From assembly GCA_963978895.1 (NCBI GenBank), contig OZ022242.1:10683741-10747740 (forward strand): a stretch of 64,000 nt of DNA, given 5' to 3'. Source of the DNA: Erpobdella octoculata. Its lineage: Eukaryota; Annelida; Clitellata; Hirudinida; Erpobdellidae. This document shows, piece after piece, positions 25,027 through 45,274 of this stretch. The notes under the pieces are model-generated. The model did not search any database, had not been told where the DNA came from, and saw only the letters and a program-made list of their open reading frames with translations. The stretch's first letter is position 1. Every line of letters begins with the position of its first letter. A program made the position numbers and the translations under genes.

Positions 25027-25073
25027 TTATTGCTGAAACTGTCGTTAAGCTTTGACTTTTGTGGGCTGTAAAT
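24902..25073. repeat. inverted repeat around a (TA)n core
   Basis: Arms of about 52 bp (24902-24953 and 25022-25073) are near-perfect reverse complements. They share gcccacaaaagtcaaagctt and cagcaataatctata, with one substitution visible. A TA tract of about 70 bp lies between them. The whole forms a long potential cruciform near the right end of the hAT element. Confidence 0.9.
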
Positions 25074-25147
25074 TTTTCAGTAAAACTCCTTACTAATCAG
25101 TTTTCCCCGCCTCCGAAAAAATTTCTGGCTGCGCCCCTGGTTCACTT

Positions 25148-26983
25148 GATCCATACCTTTATTATTTCTGCATATAAGATTACTTATACTTAAGTGTATT
25201 ATTTCCAGATTTTCCTGAAAGCGTAAAGTAAAATTTGTTTTGTTTTACCAATCAATAAAATCTGTTACTTATTAATTTGGCCTGCAAAATTCTTACCTGT
25301 GCCGTTAGAATGCTTGCTAAAAGGCATTTTTTCATTACCTCAATTTTGCCGCCCCCTCCTGAGTGCCGCCTGGGGCATTTGCCCCGTCCGCACCCCATTT
25401 CTACGCCACTGGTAGAATCCAATATACTTCTTGGCTGCTCTAGTCGATGAAGCCATGATACTTCGCACACGCTCACATTTTAAGAGCATGAGTTCATTTG
25501 AATTTGATTTTGGATTTGAAACGGCTGGCACGAGTCATTTTATGCTAACACGCTAACACCAACAAACCACATAAAATTTGAAAACAATGTTTTTCAATTT
25601 TATATTAATTTTCTTTTTTGATGTCGGTTAATAATAAACTTTTAATATAAACATTTTGATAGTAAGCAAGTAAAAATAAAATGCATTTAAGGATGTGAAA
25701 CAGATGTCCGTAAAATTTTGTCAACAAGAATGCATTCGCGTTAGCAGAAGTCTTCATCCTGTTTGCTTTTAGTCTTATTGTCATCGGCGCAAAAGGAAAG
25801 CTGTATTAAACACAAAACTTTGTAATCAAAATAAATAACTTCAACTCATAAAAGTAATTCAAATAAAATAATAAACAGCAAATGGGCTAGGGTCAAAGAG
25901 CCTCTCAACACAGCTCCAAGTCTTGAAAAGTAAAGAGGATGTATGACATAAGAACATTTTTTCCCATAAAGAAAAAACACCGCCAAGGGTAAATCATGTT
26001 TAACGAGATATATTAAAACCAACTTTTCGACGAAATTTCAATTGCACTATATCTTCACGAAATTTTTTCCATTAAATCTCAACCCTGGGCAGTGTTAAGA
26101 GGCTCACTTGGTCAAGCAATGTTCGGATTCTGCGAGCACCCGTCATAACAGCGTATTTCCTTATGTCCCTTGTTACTTTTGACCACTCGTTTTATGGCGT
26201 AATGAAGTATGGTGTATAGGGACTAACACCTTAAAGGACAATGTCGAGAAAGAGATATTTTACGTTATACCGGATGAAATTAAAAAAAATGAATTAGCAT
26301 AAAGTGACCGATTGAAATACTGGTGTGCTCGCATGGGCCGACCTATTTAGTCGCCTCTTACGACTTGCCCAGGGTGGCCTCGGTCCTATTCTCTAATGGC
26401 CCCGGGACCGAACGGAGCCAGCGGCGTCTCATTGAAACAGGCTATGAAAAGGAACGGGAACAAAGTAATTTCGTTTAGACTTTTAAACAAATACTGCCAT
26501 AAATTTTAAGGTCTAGCCCATTTCATGGAGCTGCCTCTGATCGGAGCCAGTCTATAATGAAACGTCGTAAAGAGTTGATGCTAATATATTTCACGTTAAG
26601 ACAATAAATTAACCCTGGGCTATGTCAGATTTTTCTTTTCTTTCTTTTTCATGATCAGTCCCGCTCTCCTTTAATTTCTTTGGTAAGAGTTTCACGGGAT
26701 AAAAATGGTCCAAAGGCTTTTCGGGTGGGTTGTTGGGGCGTTTAATGTTTTTGTTATACAGAAAATATTTTTGAAGAGTTAATGTAGGTATTGTGAAAAC
26801 ATGAAAAAGATTTTTTTAAGATTTTTTTTTATTTGTAAATGTTTGGTTTTGAGTTTATAAGGACTCGCAAGAGATGTTGTCATCCTGTAGAAAATATTAG
26901 TCAAATAATTTCAAATAAAGTTATTTGAAAAAACGATTTCTGAATTAAATGACAAAGATACAATGAAAATTAGACAATTTTAA
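25148..26983. other. intergenic repeat-derived region, no gene
   Basis: A DNA-transposon right end (ccccatttctacgccactg, ending at 25411) lacks a visible partner. At 26325-26415 the string tcgcctcttacgacttgccc resembles a conserved tract found in repetitive elements of several invertebrates, perhaps a SINE; I am not sure of the family. No ORF in this stretch can be supported. Confidence 0.4.
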
Positions 26984-27477
26984 TTAAAAAATTACTCTTT
27001 CTTTAAGGCAGTCAACCATAGATGTAATCTTGCAGATTTTATCCTTCAATTCGTTTTTCTGTTTGCGCAGCTGGGCATTGCAAGCTCTTAGTTCTTCAAT
27101 GTCTTTTCTACAACTGTTATTGATGGCTATAGCCTCACAGATTTTCTCTTTCATATTTTTGGCCTCACATTTCAGTTCCTAATTTGTTTTATTTTTAAAC
27201 ACACGGTTTAGTTATAAGAAAAAATAAAAAGTTTAGTTTATTTTTTTTATCATTACAGCAGAAAGCAAAAAATTATTTGCAATTTTCAAACTAGTTACCT
27301 CCAAACATTCTTCTGATTCCCTAATTTTGGATCTCAGCTCGCACATTTGCTAATTTAAAAAAAAAAAAATAAATAAAATAATTGATTTAACTGGTCAAAG
27401 CTTAATTGACCAACCTTGTCGAGCTTGTCCAATTCTGCACGTTCCTTGGCCAGGTTTGGGTTCACGCAAACAGACAT
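26984..27477 (-). CDS. short coiled-coil protein, uncharacterised
   Basis: Three exons (27415-27477 with start ATG at 27475-27477, 27299-27349, 26984-27178 with stop TAA) join in phase 0 to give 102 residues. After a short N-terminus (MSVCVNPNLAKERAELDKL), almost the whole chain is Glu/Lys-rich with heptad-like spacing (ELRSKIRESEECLEEL, DIEELRACNAQLRKQKNEL). This is consistent with one long coiled coil. It contains eight Cys residues, which is unusual for such a short helix. I do not recognise the family. It is head to head with MRRF, 440 bp apart. Confidence 0.7.
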
Positions 27478-27917
27478 TATCGAATTATCAAATAGTTTAC
27501 AAAATGTTGATTTTCAAAATTGGAAATATATTCCAAAATAGTGGTGTTCGTTTCTGATTTTGTTAGAAGCTTATAATAAAGTAGAAATTACGCAGTTGCA
27601 GTATTGTTGGAATCTTTTCGGGATGACGTAAATTGATATAAACAGTAACGTATTTAGAGCCGGACGCGTTTCCGGAGAAACGTTATTTAAAATGTAATTA
27701 ATTATTGTTTTTTATTAATTGTTTAATTATTAAAATAATACTAGTAATATTACAAATAAAAAAAAAACAATTTCTGCGTTTGATTTGAGATTTGATCATT
27801 GGGCTTACTATAGAATTTAGAATCAGTCAGTTGGCAATAACATGTTGATTTTTTGTAGTTATATTATCACTCAAAGCTGCTGTCACCGGCAAGTTAAGTC
27901 TAATAAGTCTTATAAAA
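27478..27917. promoter_or_regulatory. shared upstream region of coiled-coil gene (-) and MRRF (+)
   Basis: Only 440 bp separate the two start codons, so both promoters and 5' UTRs fall here. No TATA box stands out. A GC-richer patch (agccggacgcgtttccggagaaacg) near 27658-27682 is the best candidate core element. Confidence 0.45.
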
Positions 27918-30900
27918 ATGCTTAATTTTTTTAAAGGGCCAATTTATTCTAATTTTGTTTTATTTACATGTTTTAATACATGCAATACAAAAGTAGCTAG
28001 GTTCTTATCGTCATCAGTTTTCGGCGGCTGCAGCAGAACTATTCGTCGTCCTTCAAAATTTACACTTACACAGTGCAATGAATTTCTCAAGCCACAAGTT
28101 ATCGGCAGTTACTTAATTACTAGTCGTCACTATGCTAAAAAGAAAAGTTCGTCAAAATTAACCAACAATGATACAGATGGAATTATTGACGTGGAAAAGA
28201 TGCATTCCCAGATGGATGCGACGATTTCTCATTTAAGACAAGAATTGGCTGAGCACTTGGCACTTCGCATTTCAATCAGCACTATCAGCTCAATAGAAGT
28301 CAGATCGGCAGATAAAAAAACGAAATTGCGGCTTGGTGAAATTGGACAGGTATTTTTTTTTCCAAAGCATTAGTTTTATCGTTTTATGTTTTATGTAACC
28401 AGTAGTAACGTAACGAGATGGTTGTTTTTTGGTATAGGTTCATTTTATTTGTGACATGTATGCTGTTTTGTAAACATGTAAACTCTATTTTATTTGAAAT
28501 GTTTAAAATGAACACTTACCATCAGTGTTTGGTCCAGTTTGTGCCCATCTCTGCAAATGACCTGTAAGTACACAATAATGAAAATTTCAGAAGATGATGT
28601 TACGACGGTCAACAAGTATTTGATTGTATACCCAGTTGGGTGCACTCCACCTATAATGACATCGGTTAAAGTGAAATACTGCTTATAACTTATAACGAAC
28701 GAATTTGTCGGTACGAACAAAAATAAGCCTTTAAAGTATAGTTGCAACTCCGAATATTACGAAGTCGGTTATAGTAAATCTGGATGCTCAAATTTAGTTT
28801 CTTCTTTGTTTAGAATGAAATTTTGTATGAAAATATGTTTGCACTGAAAATTTGTAGACACAGTAAAAGTCCTGAAGAGCGGACACCCTCGGAGAAGAGC
28901 AAAAGTGTTCGCTTCTCATGTCTGTCCGTTCTTTGGGGACAAGCTACTATAGAGTAGATACAGATTTAAGAAATTCCGTTCCGAGCAAAAGTGTTCGTTG
29001 CACTTAGCAGCCACTTTAGAGTAAATGTAAAGAAGACTTCTATTGTATTTTTGTTTTGTTATTATTTATTTTTAATTCTGAAGTTCAATTATCTTTGACT
29101 CTTTTTTTAGTTTTGAGTATTAATTTTTTATGATGAACCTGGCAAAGATTTAAGAAAAAAAATAACAACAGAATCTCACACTTAATTCACCAACATTTTG
29201 AGATGTGAAAAAGGAACTATCTTTCTCTTTCAGACAAGATATATTGAAACAGAAAAGAGGAGGAAGATAGATGCTGTCTTAAAACTTAAAACATAACAAA
29301 CGACATTCATAGCTTAGCACAGAGTACAGAAACCTGAGAAGATCCACCAACAAACTCTACACATCCGGAAGTTAAGGAGGTTCTGGTTAAGTCGTTCAAT
29401 CAGACAAAAAGTGCAGTGCTCCCCGTCAGTTGCTTTTGCTTTCTACAAAAGGCTTCTGAATTGGGCTTACAAGATTTTACTGGAAGCGTTGGATAAAACG
29501 AGGGATGAAAATTACTAATTACTAAAAAATTGGAAAACTACAGATATGGCGAACGTAGGATATAAGGAAGTAGTTTTCAGTTATAGAATTTGAAACCGAA
29601 GCTGATGACGATGAAATTGAAGATGAATGAAACATTATGTTACTTTGTTTTTGTTATCAGACACCATTTATTAACAGTCTTATATATTGTTCTCAATAAT
29701 ATTTTTAAATAAATTGATTTCAAACTAATTAGTCTTATTTTGTTTTAAGATACATAAACATAAGATGCAGGTTTTGACAAACATAGAGCTTTAAACCATC
29801 AAGCTCTTTGAAATTTGTTCAGGTCGAATAGGTGCTCTTTGAGAACCTCAATGGGTGGGTACCCAGGCTGGTTTTATTCTATTTCTTACAGCCCTATATG
29901 AAACTTTTCTATGCGCATGCTACAGTGGTTAACATTGAAGAACATTGCAGCAATGGTGATTTATATCTGTGAAATATTTTTCTCGCTGATTTCCAGTTCT
30001 TAGCAGTGGTGAGTTAAAATTATTTAGTATTTTATTATAATGTTAACTTATATTTAATACTGTTTAATCATTTTTGCTTTACACAGGTGAAAAAAGTAAT
30101 GAAACTCCAATTTGCACCAGGCTCAATTGTTCCAGTACCATGTGGATGATTGACCTAAAAATGTATTGTCATCTAAGAAAATTGATGTGGTGTGGCATCA
30201 GTTGTTTAAATCAGTGATGTGTTCACAAGCCTACTTAAAATTAGTTCCATCAGTGGATGCACATGAGATTTAAACACGTTTCACAGAGATGCAGACTGTG
30301 AGAATCTTTTTTTCTCTACAATTTGCCAGAACAAGACTTATTTCAGGACCATCATGAGCATTTTTTTAATTCACAAGACGATGATATCGATATCGGCTCA
30401 GTCACAGATGTGTGCAGATTTTGAAACAGGCCGAGTCTGCAACTTTTATTCATTACTTACCATTTTAAACTAAGTTGTTTATTCCTTTGGTGTCGAATTA
30501 AAAACATGCAACCTGTAGTTTAGTGTTGTTAGTAATAAATTTCAGTTTAATATTAATTAAAATTCAGCAAAACTCTTCATGGAGTGCAGAATTTTGTTCC
30601 TGCTTTTCTTTTTTAAATAATTTAGCTAGACAAGTTCTTAGAGTTGGAGTTCCTCTGTATTTTGTGTACTTTATTGAATTTGAAAACTCCCGATGGTTGT
30701 CAGAAATTTTAATACAGCTAAACGAAATTCGAGATTAAGATAATGTTGAAAAATATTATTTTGTATTGACTGATGCAAATTGGTTGCTTGCCCAAAGTTC
30801 TGACAAATTGAACATTATTTTTGTTTGGCGCAGGCCTCTAGCAATGATATGGAGAGTTTTAGTATCACTGTAGTTGCAAAAACAGAGATTTTATTATTTT

Positions 30901-31824
30901 TTGCAGAGAAAACGTGGCAGTTTTAAATTTGGATTATTAAATCACTTAAATTTCTATATATTGTAGATTGTACCATAATGTGCTTCTTTTTAAATTTCAA
31001 ATAATTTAAGAGATCTAGAATTGCAATTATTAAGCCCAAAAAGTTGATATTGTTAGAAAATTCTTAATTGGTTATGCCCTAATGCCAAATAATTTTGTGA
31101 AAAAAATATCTAACCTTTAAATAAATGAACTTACATCATCTCAGGTTGTACAAAAGTCACCAGCCCTCATTGCTGTCAATTTGGAAGGCAACCCACAGTA
31201 CGTCAAGGATGCCAAATTAGCTATTATCAATTCTGGAATTAATATCAATCCTCAGGTAGATTTTGTAAGATAAAAAATAGGAAATAATTTTAATTTAGTT
31301 GTCAATAATGATTAATATGTAATAATGTTTTTTCTTTTAATTGATTGTTGGCTGAATTTAATTTCTTTATCTGAATCTCATTTTACTCAACAGGTAGAAG
31401 GATCGACTCTTTTTCTGCCCATTCAAAAAGTTACAAGAGAACATAGAGAGACACTGGTTAAAAACGCCAAAGCTATTTGCGACAAGTAATTTATGACAAG
31501 TCTTTGGAAATTGTTTTTTAATTATAACTATTCAATTCAATATTTTATTGTATATTTGCTTATCGGCCTGTAATAAATTAATTGTGTTGTGTTGTATCTA
31601 TAAGTTGGTATTTATTTTTTTCCTAACTTTTATCTCGCAGGCATAAAGACAAGCTTCGTCACATTCAGAACAGTTATCAAAAGCAAACAAAATCACAAAG
31701 TTCCAGTTACAGCAAAGACCTCATTAAAAGAATCCAAGATTCTCTCATCAACACGACAAGAGAATATTCAGCTCAGATAGATGTCATCTTGCAGATTAAA
31801 GAGGATGAGCTGTTGCAAAGTTAA
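27918..31824 (+). CDS. MRRF: mitochondrial ribosome-recycling factor
   Basis: Four exons (27918-28349, 31145-31255, 31394-31485, 31641-31824) join in frame to 272 residues, close to the 262 of the human protein. The first about 75 residues are basic and hydroxylated without acidic runs, as expected for a mitochondrial presequence, followed by SRHYAKKKSSSK. The RRF domain then has VNLEGNPQYVKDAKLAI, INPQVEGSTLFLPI and VTREHRETLVKNAK, which match the family core. The last exon supplies the C-terminal helix (RQIDVILQIKEDELL-type ending). With mtEFG2 it splits the mitoribosome after termination. Poly(A) signal AATAAA at 31932-31937. The 2.8-kb first intron carries a Tigger-like transposon relic. 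Confidence 0.95.
29330..29635 (+). pseudogene. pogo/Tigger-type transposase relic, internally deleted
   Basis: In one frame HPEVKEVLVKSFNQTKS...LPVSCFCFLQKASELGLQDF matches the second helix-turn-helix of CENP-B/Tigger transposases. After a gap with no DDE domain, the acidic end EFETEADDDEIEDE followed by a stop at about 29628 matches the usual Tigger C-terminus. Upstream, CAGTAAAAGTCCTGAAGAG at 28861 looks like a pogo-family terminus, but the right end was not found. It lies inside MRRF intron 1. Confidence 0.6.
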
Positions 31825-32732
31825 TTGAGATTGTAAAAGTGTTTAAATAGCATAATGATTAGTTGTATGTAACATGATTATTTTTCTCCAAGAATTTATA
31901 AGTGAGGAGTACAAACAAACACAGAACTGAGAATAAACATGGAATCATAAAAACTTTTTTTTTTTAATAATTCATGTGGACAATTTTATTTCATTTTTAA
32001 TTTTCTTGGGTTAAATCAAGGCAAAAAAGCATCGAGTGAAGCAAAAATCAAGCTAAAAATGATCGGAAACCGTCTGTGCAAATATTTCAAGCTGTGTCTT
32101 TCTTTCATAGGCACTGGTGCAATTGCAGTTTTTTGTCCTGCATAAATTGTCTGAAAATTAAAGTTCCAAAAAAATGTTCATTACAAGTCAAGTAAAATCT
32201 ATTAAACAAATTATCTGAATCAAATCATATCTACTGCTTCACAGCACTTTATAAATTCCATAAAGGATTTATATATAAGAAAACAGATGCATAAATTCTA
32301 TTATAATTGATTTCTTGTATCAAATAACAAAATTCTGCCATCGCCAGTTTGAGTAACATGAATACGGGCGATAAACTTTTTATTATATGCAGTTCAGAAG
32401 TATAATAAATAAATAAATTGATTAACATAAATATATACAAAAAATCAGATGAAGACTTGTAGTGATTGATTTCAACTGGTTGTGTCATTGAAAGAACTTC
32501 ATTGGAAAGACTCTAATTTCCAGTTCGTTGATTTAGTTTCTGTGTGGATGATTTTTCTAAGAAGCTTCTCCTTAGTCTCTGGTTGAGCAAGTTTTGAGTT
32601 CCTTCAGTTGATAATTTTCTTTTTTCTGGATAAAATATATGACAGTTCTTTTCATCAGAAGGCATCTTCTATTTCTTTTTAAAGTGGTCTTTTATTCAGT
32701 CAATCATTTTATATGATCCGTAACTACTACCA
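31825..32732. other. convergent 3' region of MRRF and kindlin
   Basis: No exon or mobile element is seen. The MRRF poly(A) signal is at 31932. A minus-strand AATAAA at 32691-32696, only about 37 bp past the kindlin stop, is a candidate signal for that gene. Confidence 0.5.
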
Positions 32733-40437
<7,705 letters not shown>

Positions 40438-40450
40438 CCTGTGAAAATAT

Positions 40451-40667
<217 letters not shown>

Positions 40668-41214
40668 TACTGTCGTTTGTGTTTATAATGGTTGTGTGAA
40701 TACTGTGAATATAATAATATATAATCGTAGAAACTGAGTCTAGCAATTAACAAAGATGTAGACAATAGAGTGGTTCACTATAATATCAGAGTAATCATAA
40801 TCATCGTCACCCAGGTAATGCATAAAGCTCCCTTTTCACTAATACAGGTGCTACGAATAGGCTATGATGGAGACGAAATGAAGATGACGATAATGGTGAT
40901 GCTGGTGATAATAGTTATAATGTTGGTGGTTGTGCTGATGACGATGACGACGACGCTGATGATGACGATGGTGATGACGATGGTGGCGGTGGCAATAATG
41001 TTGGCGATGATCTTACTGACAATGGAGGAGAAAATTACAATCTTCAGTGGCCTTGAAGTCCTTTAGGATTTACGCCACTCTAAATATTGTCAAACATTAT
41101 TATTATTAAAGAAAAACGAAGAGCGATTATGTCCGCTGCTTATATTATGGACACAGAAGTACGAATAAGAATCCGTGTGTATAACCAACCTTGATAGGCG
41201 GTATGTAACTAACG

Positions 41215-41346
<132 letters not shown>

Positions 41347-41578
41347 TATAATCACAACACACGCGTGCAATTGTTTGTCTGTTTATTCGAACTTCACTGA
41401 CTTTTAATCTTCTTCCTTCCCCTATTTTCTTCTCTATCTGCCATACATGTGAGAAGCAACAGTTCACAGTTCCTTCGATGGTATTTCAAATTTGTGCTAT
41501 TTCAATTTGGACAACGACGGACTCTACTTCTTCAAAGCAGCACTTCCGCATTCCATCGAGTCACATTAATTTTGAAAT

Positions 41579-41715
41579 GTGTGTTATGTGTTTGAGTGTG
41601 TGTTCATGTGTCTGGGTGTACGTGTATGTGTCATGGTGTATGTTATAATGCGTCAGGGTGTGTTTGTATGTGCCTGGGTGTGTGTGTGTGTATGTGTTTG
41701 GGTGTGTGTGTTAGT
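41579..41715. repeat. TG-rich simple sequence
   Basis: Imperfect tgtgt words with interspersed tgggtg, giving chance ORFs in two frames. Confidence 0.8.
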
Positions 41716-42480
41716 GTCACTGTCTACATGTGGTCGGACATTCATGACATCGGCACCAGCACTACCAGATTCTCCCTGGTCCTAGTTTACTGTAATGTAC
41801 TCTAGTTACAAGCGCTCATACGCTTTCAAACTCAATTCGAATGAAGTTCAAAATAAGAAAAGAAAAATTTCTTTATATCATTTTTGACAAGCTTTGAGTC
41901 ACGTCATTGTTGCTAAGGAAACCTGGGAAAACCATAAATAAGAGACTTGTTGAAGAAATTAGTGATTGATTGAACGAATGAATGATTGAAAGTCAGCATA
42001 TAAACAGAAAAAAATGATTGTGGATGAAGGACGAAACAGTGCGCTTGAAGACAATTTACTTTTACATCAGAAATCTCCTCGCTTGACACAGCAATAGCAA
42101 AAAGAACACTTTATTATTATAAACCCCACAGTCCCCTTGAACGGGTCATCTAAATCTTCTCGTTAAATCCCCTGTGAATATACGAAACATCGAGAGGCTG
42201 TTTAAGTGCATTGGCTAAAGGGGTGGAGGGGGTGAGACATGGACCCCCTTGTTTGACATCTGGTTTTGTAATTCACGTATAAGAGAAAATCGGGCGAGTG
42301 AGTGAGTGGAAAAGTGGATAAATAAAAGTAAATGAATAATGCAGAAATGCAGACTTGTCTGGACCAGCTAGAAAGCAACAAAGTGCCGACACATCAAACA
42401 ACGAAATAATTATGTTTTCAATAAGGACTGCCGGGTTTTTAAGCATAACAGCAAACAAACTGACCCATAGGAACGCAAAA

Positions 42481-42536
<56 letters not shown>
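42481..42536. repeat. (CA)n microsatellite
   Basis: About 28 CA units, uninterrupted. Confidence 0.95.
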
Positions 42537-42538
<2 letters not shown>

Positions 42539-42891
42539 ACACACGTGCACACATCCAACGTGACACACGGGCAAGGTCATCAGATTAAAATTAGATTAAA
42601 AGCATTTAAAAGCATGTGGGAATTATAATGCAGACAGTTCTCCGTCGTCATTACTTATTTGTCTCTCATTCTTTCTTTGTCACCGTTATATGGAATATTA
42701 TTAAATTACTTTATTGCTGATAATGATGATGGTGATGATGATGATGATGATGACGAGGATGCTGAACTTTGACTTTAAAAAGTGAGAAAATATAAGACAA
42801 AAACATATCTAAGGGTGTGGCAATCAAAAATAGCAGGGGAACGATACAATGAAACAGATTGATGTATAGACGGAAGTTTTGATGGATGGAG

Positions 42892-43150
42892 GGTGGGTGG
42901 GTAGATGGATGGTGGGTGGATGGATGGAAATATTGATGGATGGATGGATGGATGGAGGGATGGATGGATGGATGGATGGATGGATGGATGGATGGATGGA
43001 TGGATGGATGGATGGATGGATGGATGGATGGATGGATGGATGGATGGATGGATGGATGGATGGATGGATGGATGGATGGATGGATGGATGGATGGATGGA
43101 TGGATGGATGGATGGATGGATGGATGGATGGATGGATGGATGGATGGGTA
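42892..43150. repeat. (ATGG)n microsatellite
   Basis: A nearly pure tetranucleotide array at 42938-43147 with diverged edges. Its Met-Asp-Gly-Trp and His-Pro-Ser-Ile ORFs are repeat translations, not proteins. Confidence 0.95.
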
Positions 43151-43543
43151 AATGGATAAATAGATGGACAGGTGGATGGTTGACAAGGATTGATGAATGG
43201 ACGGATTGACTGATGGTGGATGCACAAAATCGAGCTGGAGAGATTAAAAGGTTCACACAACTCGGCTTATAAAGGTTATAAATATTATAGGTCAGCCAAA
43301 TTACTTATTTAATATATTAATGGATTTTAAATGATTTATGGACCTGTTAAGTTATAGAAAAAGTTTATTAATATTATTCTATGTCCTTCATAATTTTTAA
43401 TCCTGTTATATGTATTCGTTGTTCATAATTAATTCTATCGCGTAAAATAGATAGTAACATGGGCATGCAACCAATCTTATTAAAATATGACTTACCTATG
43501 TGATTGTGATTAAAGATACAAATTTACAAACACACCCACCCAC

Positions 43544-43799
43544 CCACACATACATACATACATACACACACAGACACACACCCATACACACACATACATA
43601 CATACATACATACATACATACATACATACATACATACATACATACATACATACATACATACATACATACATACATACATACATACATACATACATACATA
43701 CATACATACATACATACATACATACATACATACATACATACATACATACATACATACATACATACATACATACATACATACATACATACATACATACAT

Positions 43800-43852
<53 letters not shown>

Positions 43853-43860
43853 TACATACA

Positions 43861-43892
<32 letters not shown>
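43544..43892. repeat. (CATA)n microsatellite with (CA)n interruption
   Basis: About 350 bp of CATA with a CA block at 43816-43850. It produces long Cys-Met-Tyr-Val ORFs on the minus strand and His-Thr-Tyr-Ile ORFs on the plus strand, all spurious. Confidence 0.95.
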
Positions 43893-43895
<3 letters not shown>

Positions 43896-44096
43896 TGGAT
43901 GGCCTCACTCAAATGGAAAAACCGAAACTAATTATGGTTGACCTCGGCAATTTGTTATGCAGTTATATCAACTGAACAATAATGCGGAAAATAATAATAA
44001 TAAAAAAAATAATCACAAATAAGTAGAAATATAGATGAACAGTATAGATAACTAAGATAACAAAATGTCACCACCTTAATTCTACTCCTCTTTATC

Positions 44097-44324
44097 ATTA
44101 TCGCCACTTTCACCATTGTTATCATCATCTTCATCATCAACACTACCATCATCATCACCATCACCACCATCAACATCATCATCATCATAACCATCATCAT
44201 CATCACCATCATCATCATTTTCAACATCATCATCAACACTACCATCATCACCATCACCACCACCATCATCATCATCACCACCACTATCACCATCATCATC
44301 ATCATCCCCACCACTACCACCACC

Positions 44325-44414
<90 letters not shown>

Positions 44415-44423
44415 GCCGTCGTC
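44097..44423. repeat. (ATC)n / (ACC)n trinucleotide array
   Basis: Imperfect atcatc and accacc units across about 325 bp, purest at 44340-44413. It gives poly-Asp and poly-Met ORFs on the minus strand. Confidence 0.9.
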
Positions 44424-45182
44424 GTCATCGCCATGACAGACTTGGAGACCAGATGGGTGCAGCGGTGACCAACTCAAACTCATGCAAATGAGCAAAAAAT
44501 TATTTCACATAATAAATATTCATTTTACATTATCATAAATCAATAATTGTATTGATAATGAAGAATAATTTGCCAAAAACTACCATATTAAATAACACAT
44601 TAAATAATTACTTTGCACCCAGAAATAATAAAAAATGATTAAGAAAAATAACAAAAATAGAAAAAATATTTTGCCTTCATTTTCTGGGTTCTTTATAAAA
44701 ATATTTTGTGGTTTCGTATTTCTATTTATTCAAAAAATATTCACCAGCAGAGAAGAGAAGAAAATGAAGAGAGAGAGAGAGCGAGAGGGAGAGAGAAGGA
44801 GATAAAGAGAGAATGATAGGTCATCGGAGGCATCGAATTAGAATTACAAATAGCAGAAGACTGCGTGTAATTCAATCGAACTAAATAGTTTATTTTATTT
44901 TATTTGAGAGATACATTTAGAAAAAGAGAGAAAGAGTGAATAAAAAGAAAGAAAGATACACAGAGACACAAGCACAGACGAAGTAGTACACAAACCCCTT
45001 TCTTAATATATTGATCATTGAGCTTTTCTCCCCTCTCTCTCCCACTCCTTCTCTTCCTATATCTCACGACATTTCTTCGCCTCACTCTCACCTCATCTCC
45101 ACCTTGTCTAAATAACACTGTCATACGTACACACATACACACATGCACACATGCACATATTCATACATAATACCAATCTCAC

Positions 45183-45274
45183 CTGTATTCGGAGGCTGGA
45201 ATTGATTTCGCACTTTCCCAATATCACATCACAGGTGATGTCATTGCAGACGACTTCACAAAAAATGTCTGCTT
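45183..45274 (-). CDS. candidate isolated coding exon, integrin-alpha-like (tentative)
   Basis: The 92-bp minus-strand segment has a good acceptor (actatttcag) and donor (CAG|gtgaga). Only one of its three frames is open: EADIFCEVVCNDITCDV...KCEINSSLRIQ. The C-x3-C-x2-ITCDV...SSLRIQ spacing recalls the membrane-proximal Cys region of integrin alpha subunits, but I could not find neighbouring exons on either side. It may belong to a gene whose other exons lie beyond the microsatellite field, or be a chance open segment. Confidence 0.25.

Noticed and set aside
42273..42566. Hydrophobic minus-strand ORF next to the (CA)n tract
   Set aside because: Half of it is Cys-Val repeat translation; the remainder has no family resemblance and no splice support.
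42711..43912. Long His-Pro-Ser-Ile, Met-Asp-Gly-Trp and Cys-Met-Tyr-Val ORFs
   Set aside because: They follow (ATGG)n and (CATA)n arrays exactly and appear in several frames on both strands; no conserved domain.
43955..44495. Acidic poly-Asp/Gly and poly-Met ORFs
   Set aside because: Translations of an (ATC)n/(ACC)n array on the minus strand, without splice context or non-repeat coding flank.
45183..45274. Joining this exon to kindlin as an upstream coding exon
   Set aside because: Spliced to the exon ending at 40438 it forces kindlin into the wrong frame; it could only be untranslated or belong to another gene.
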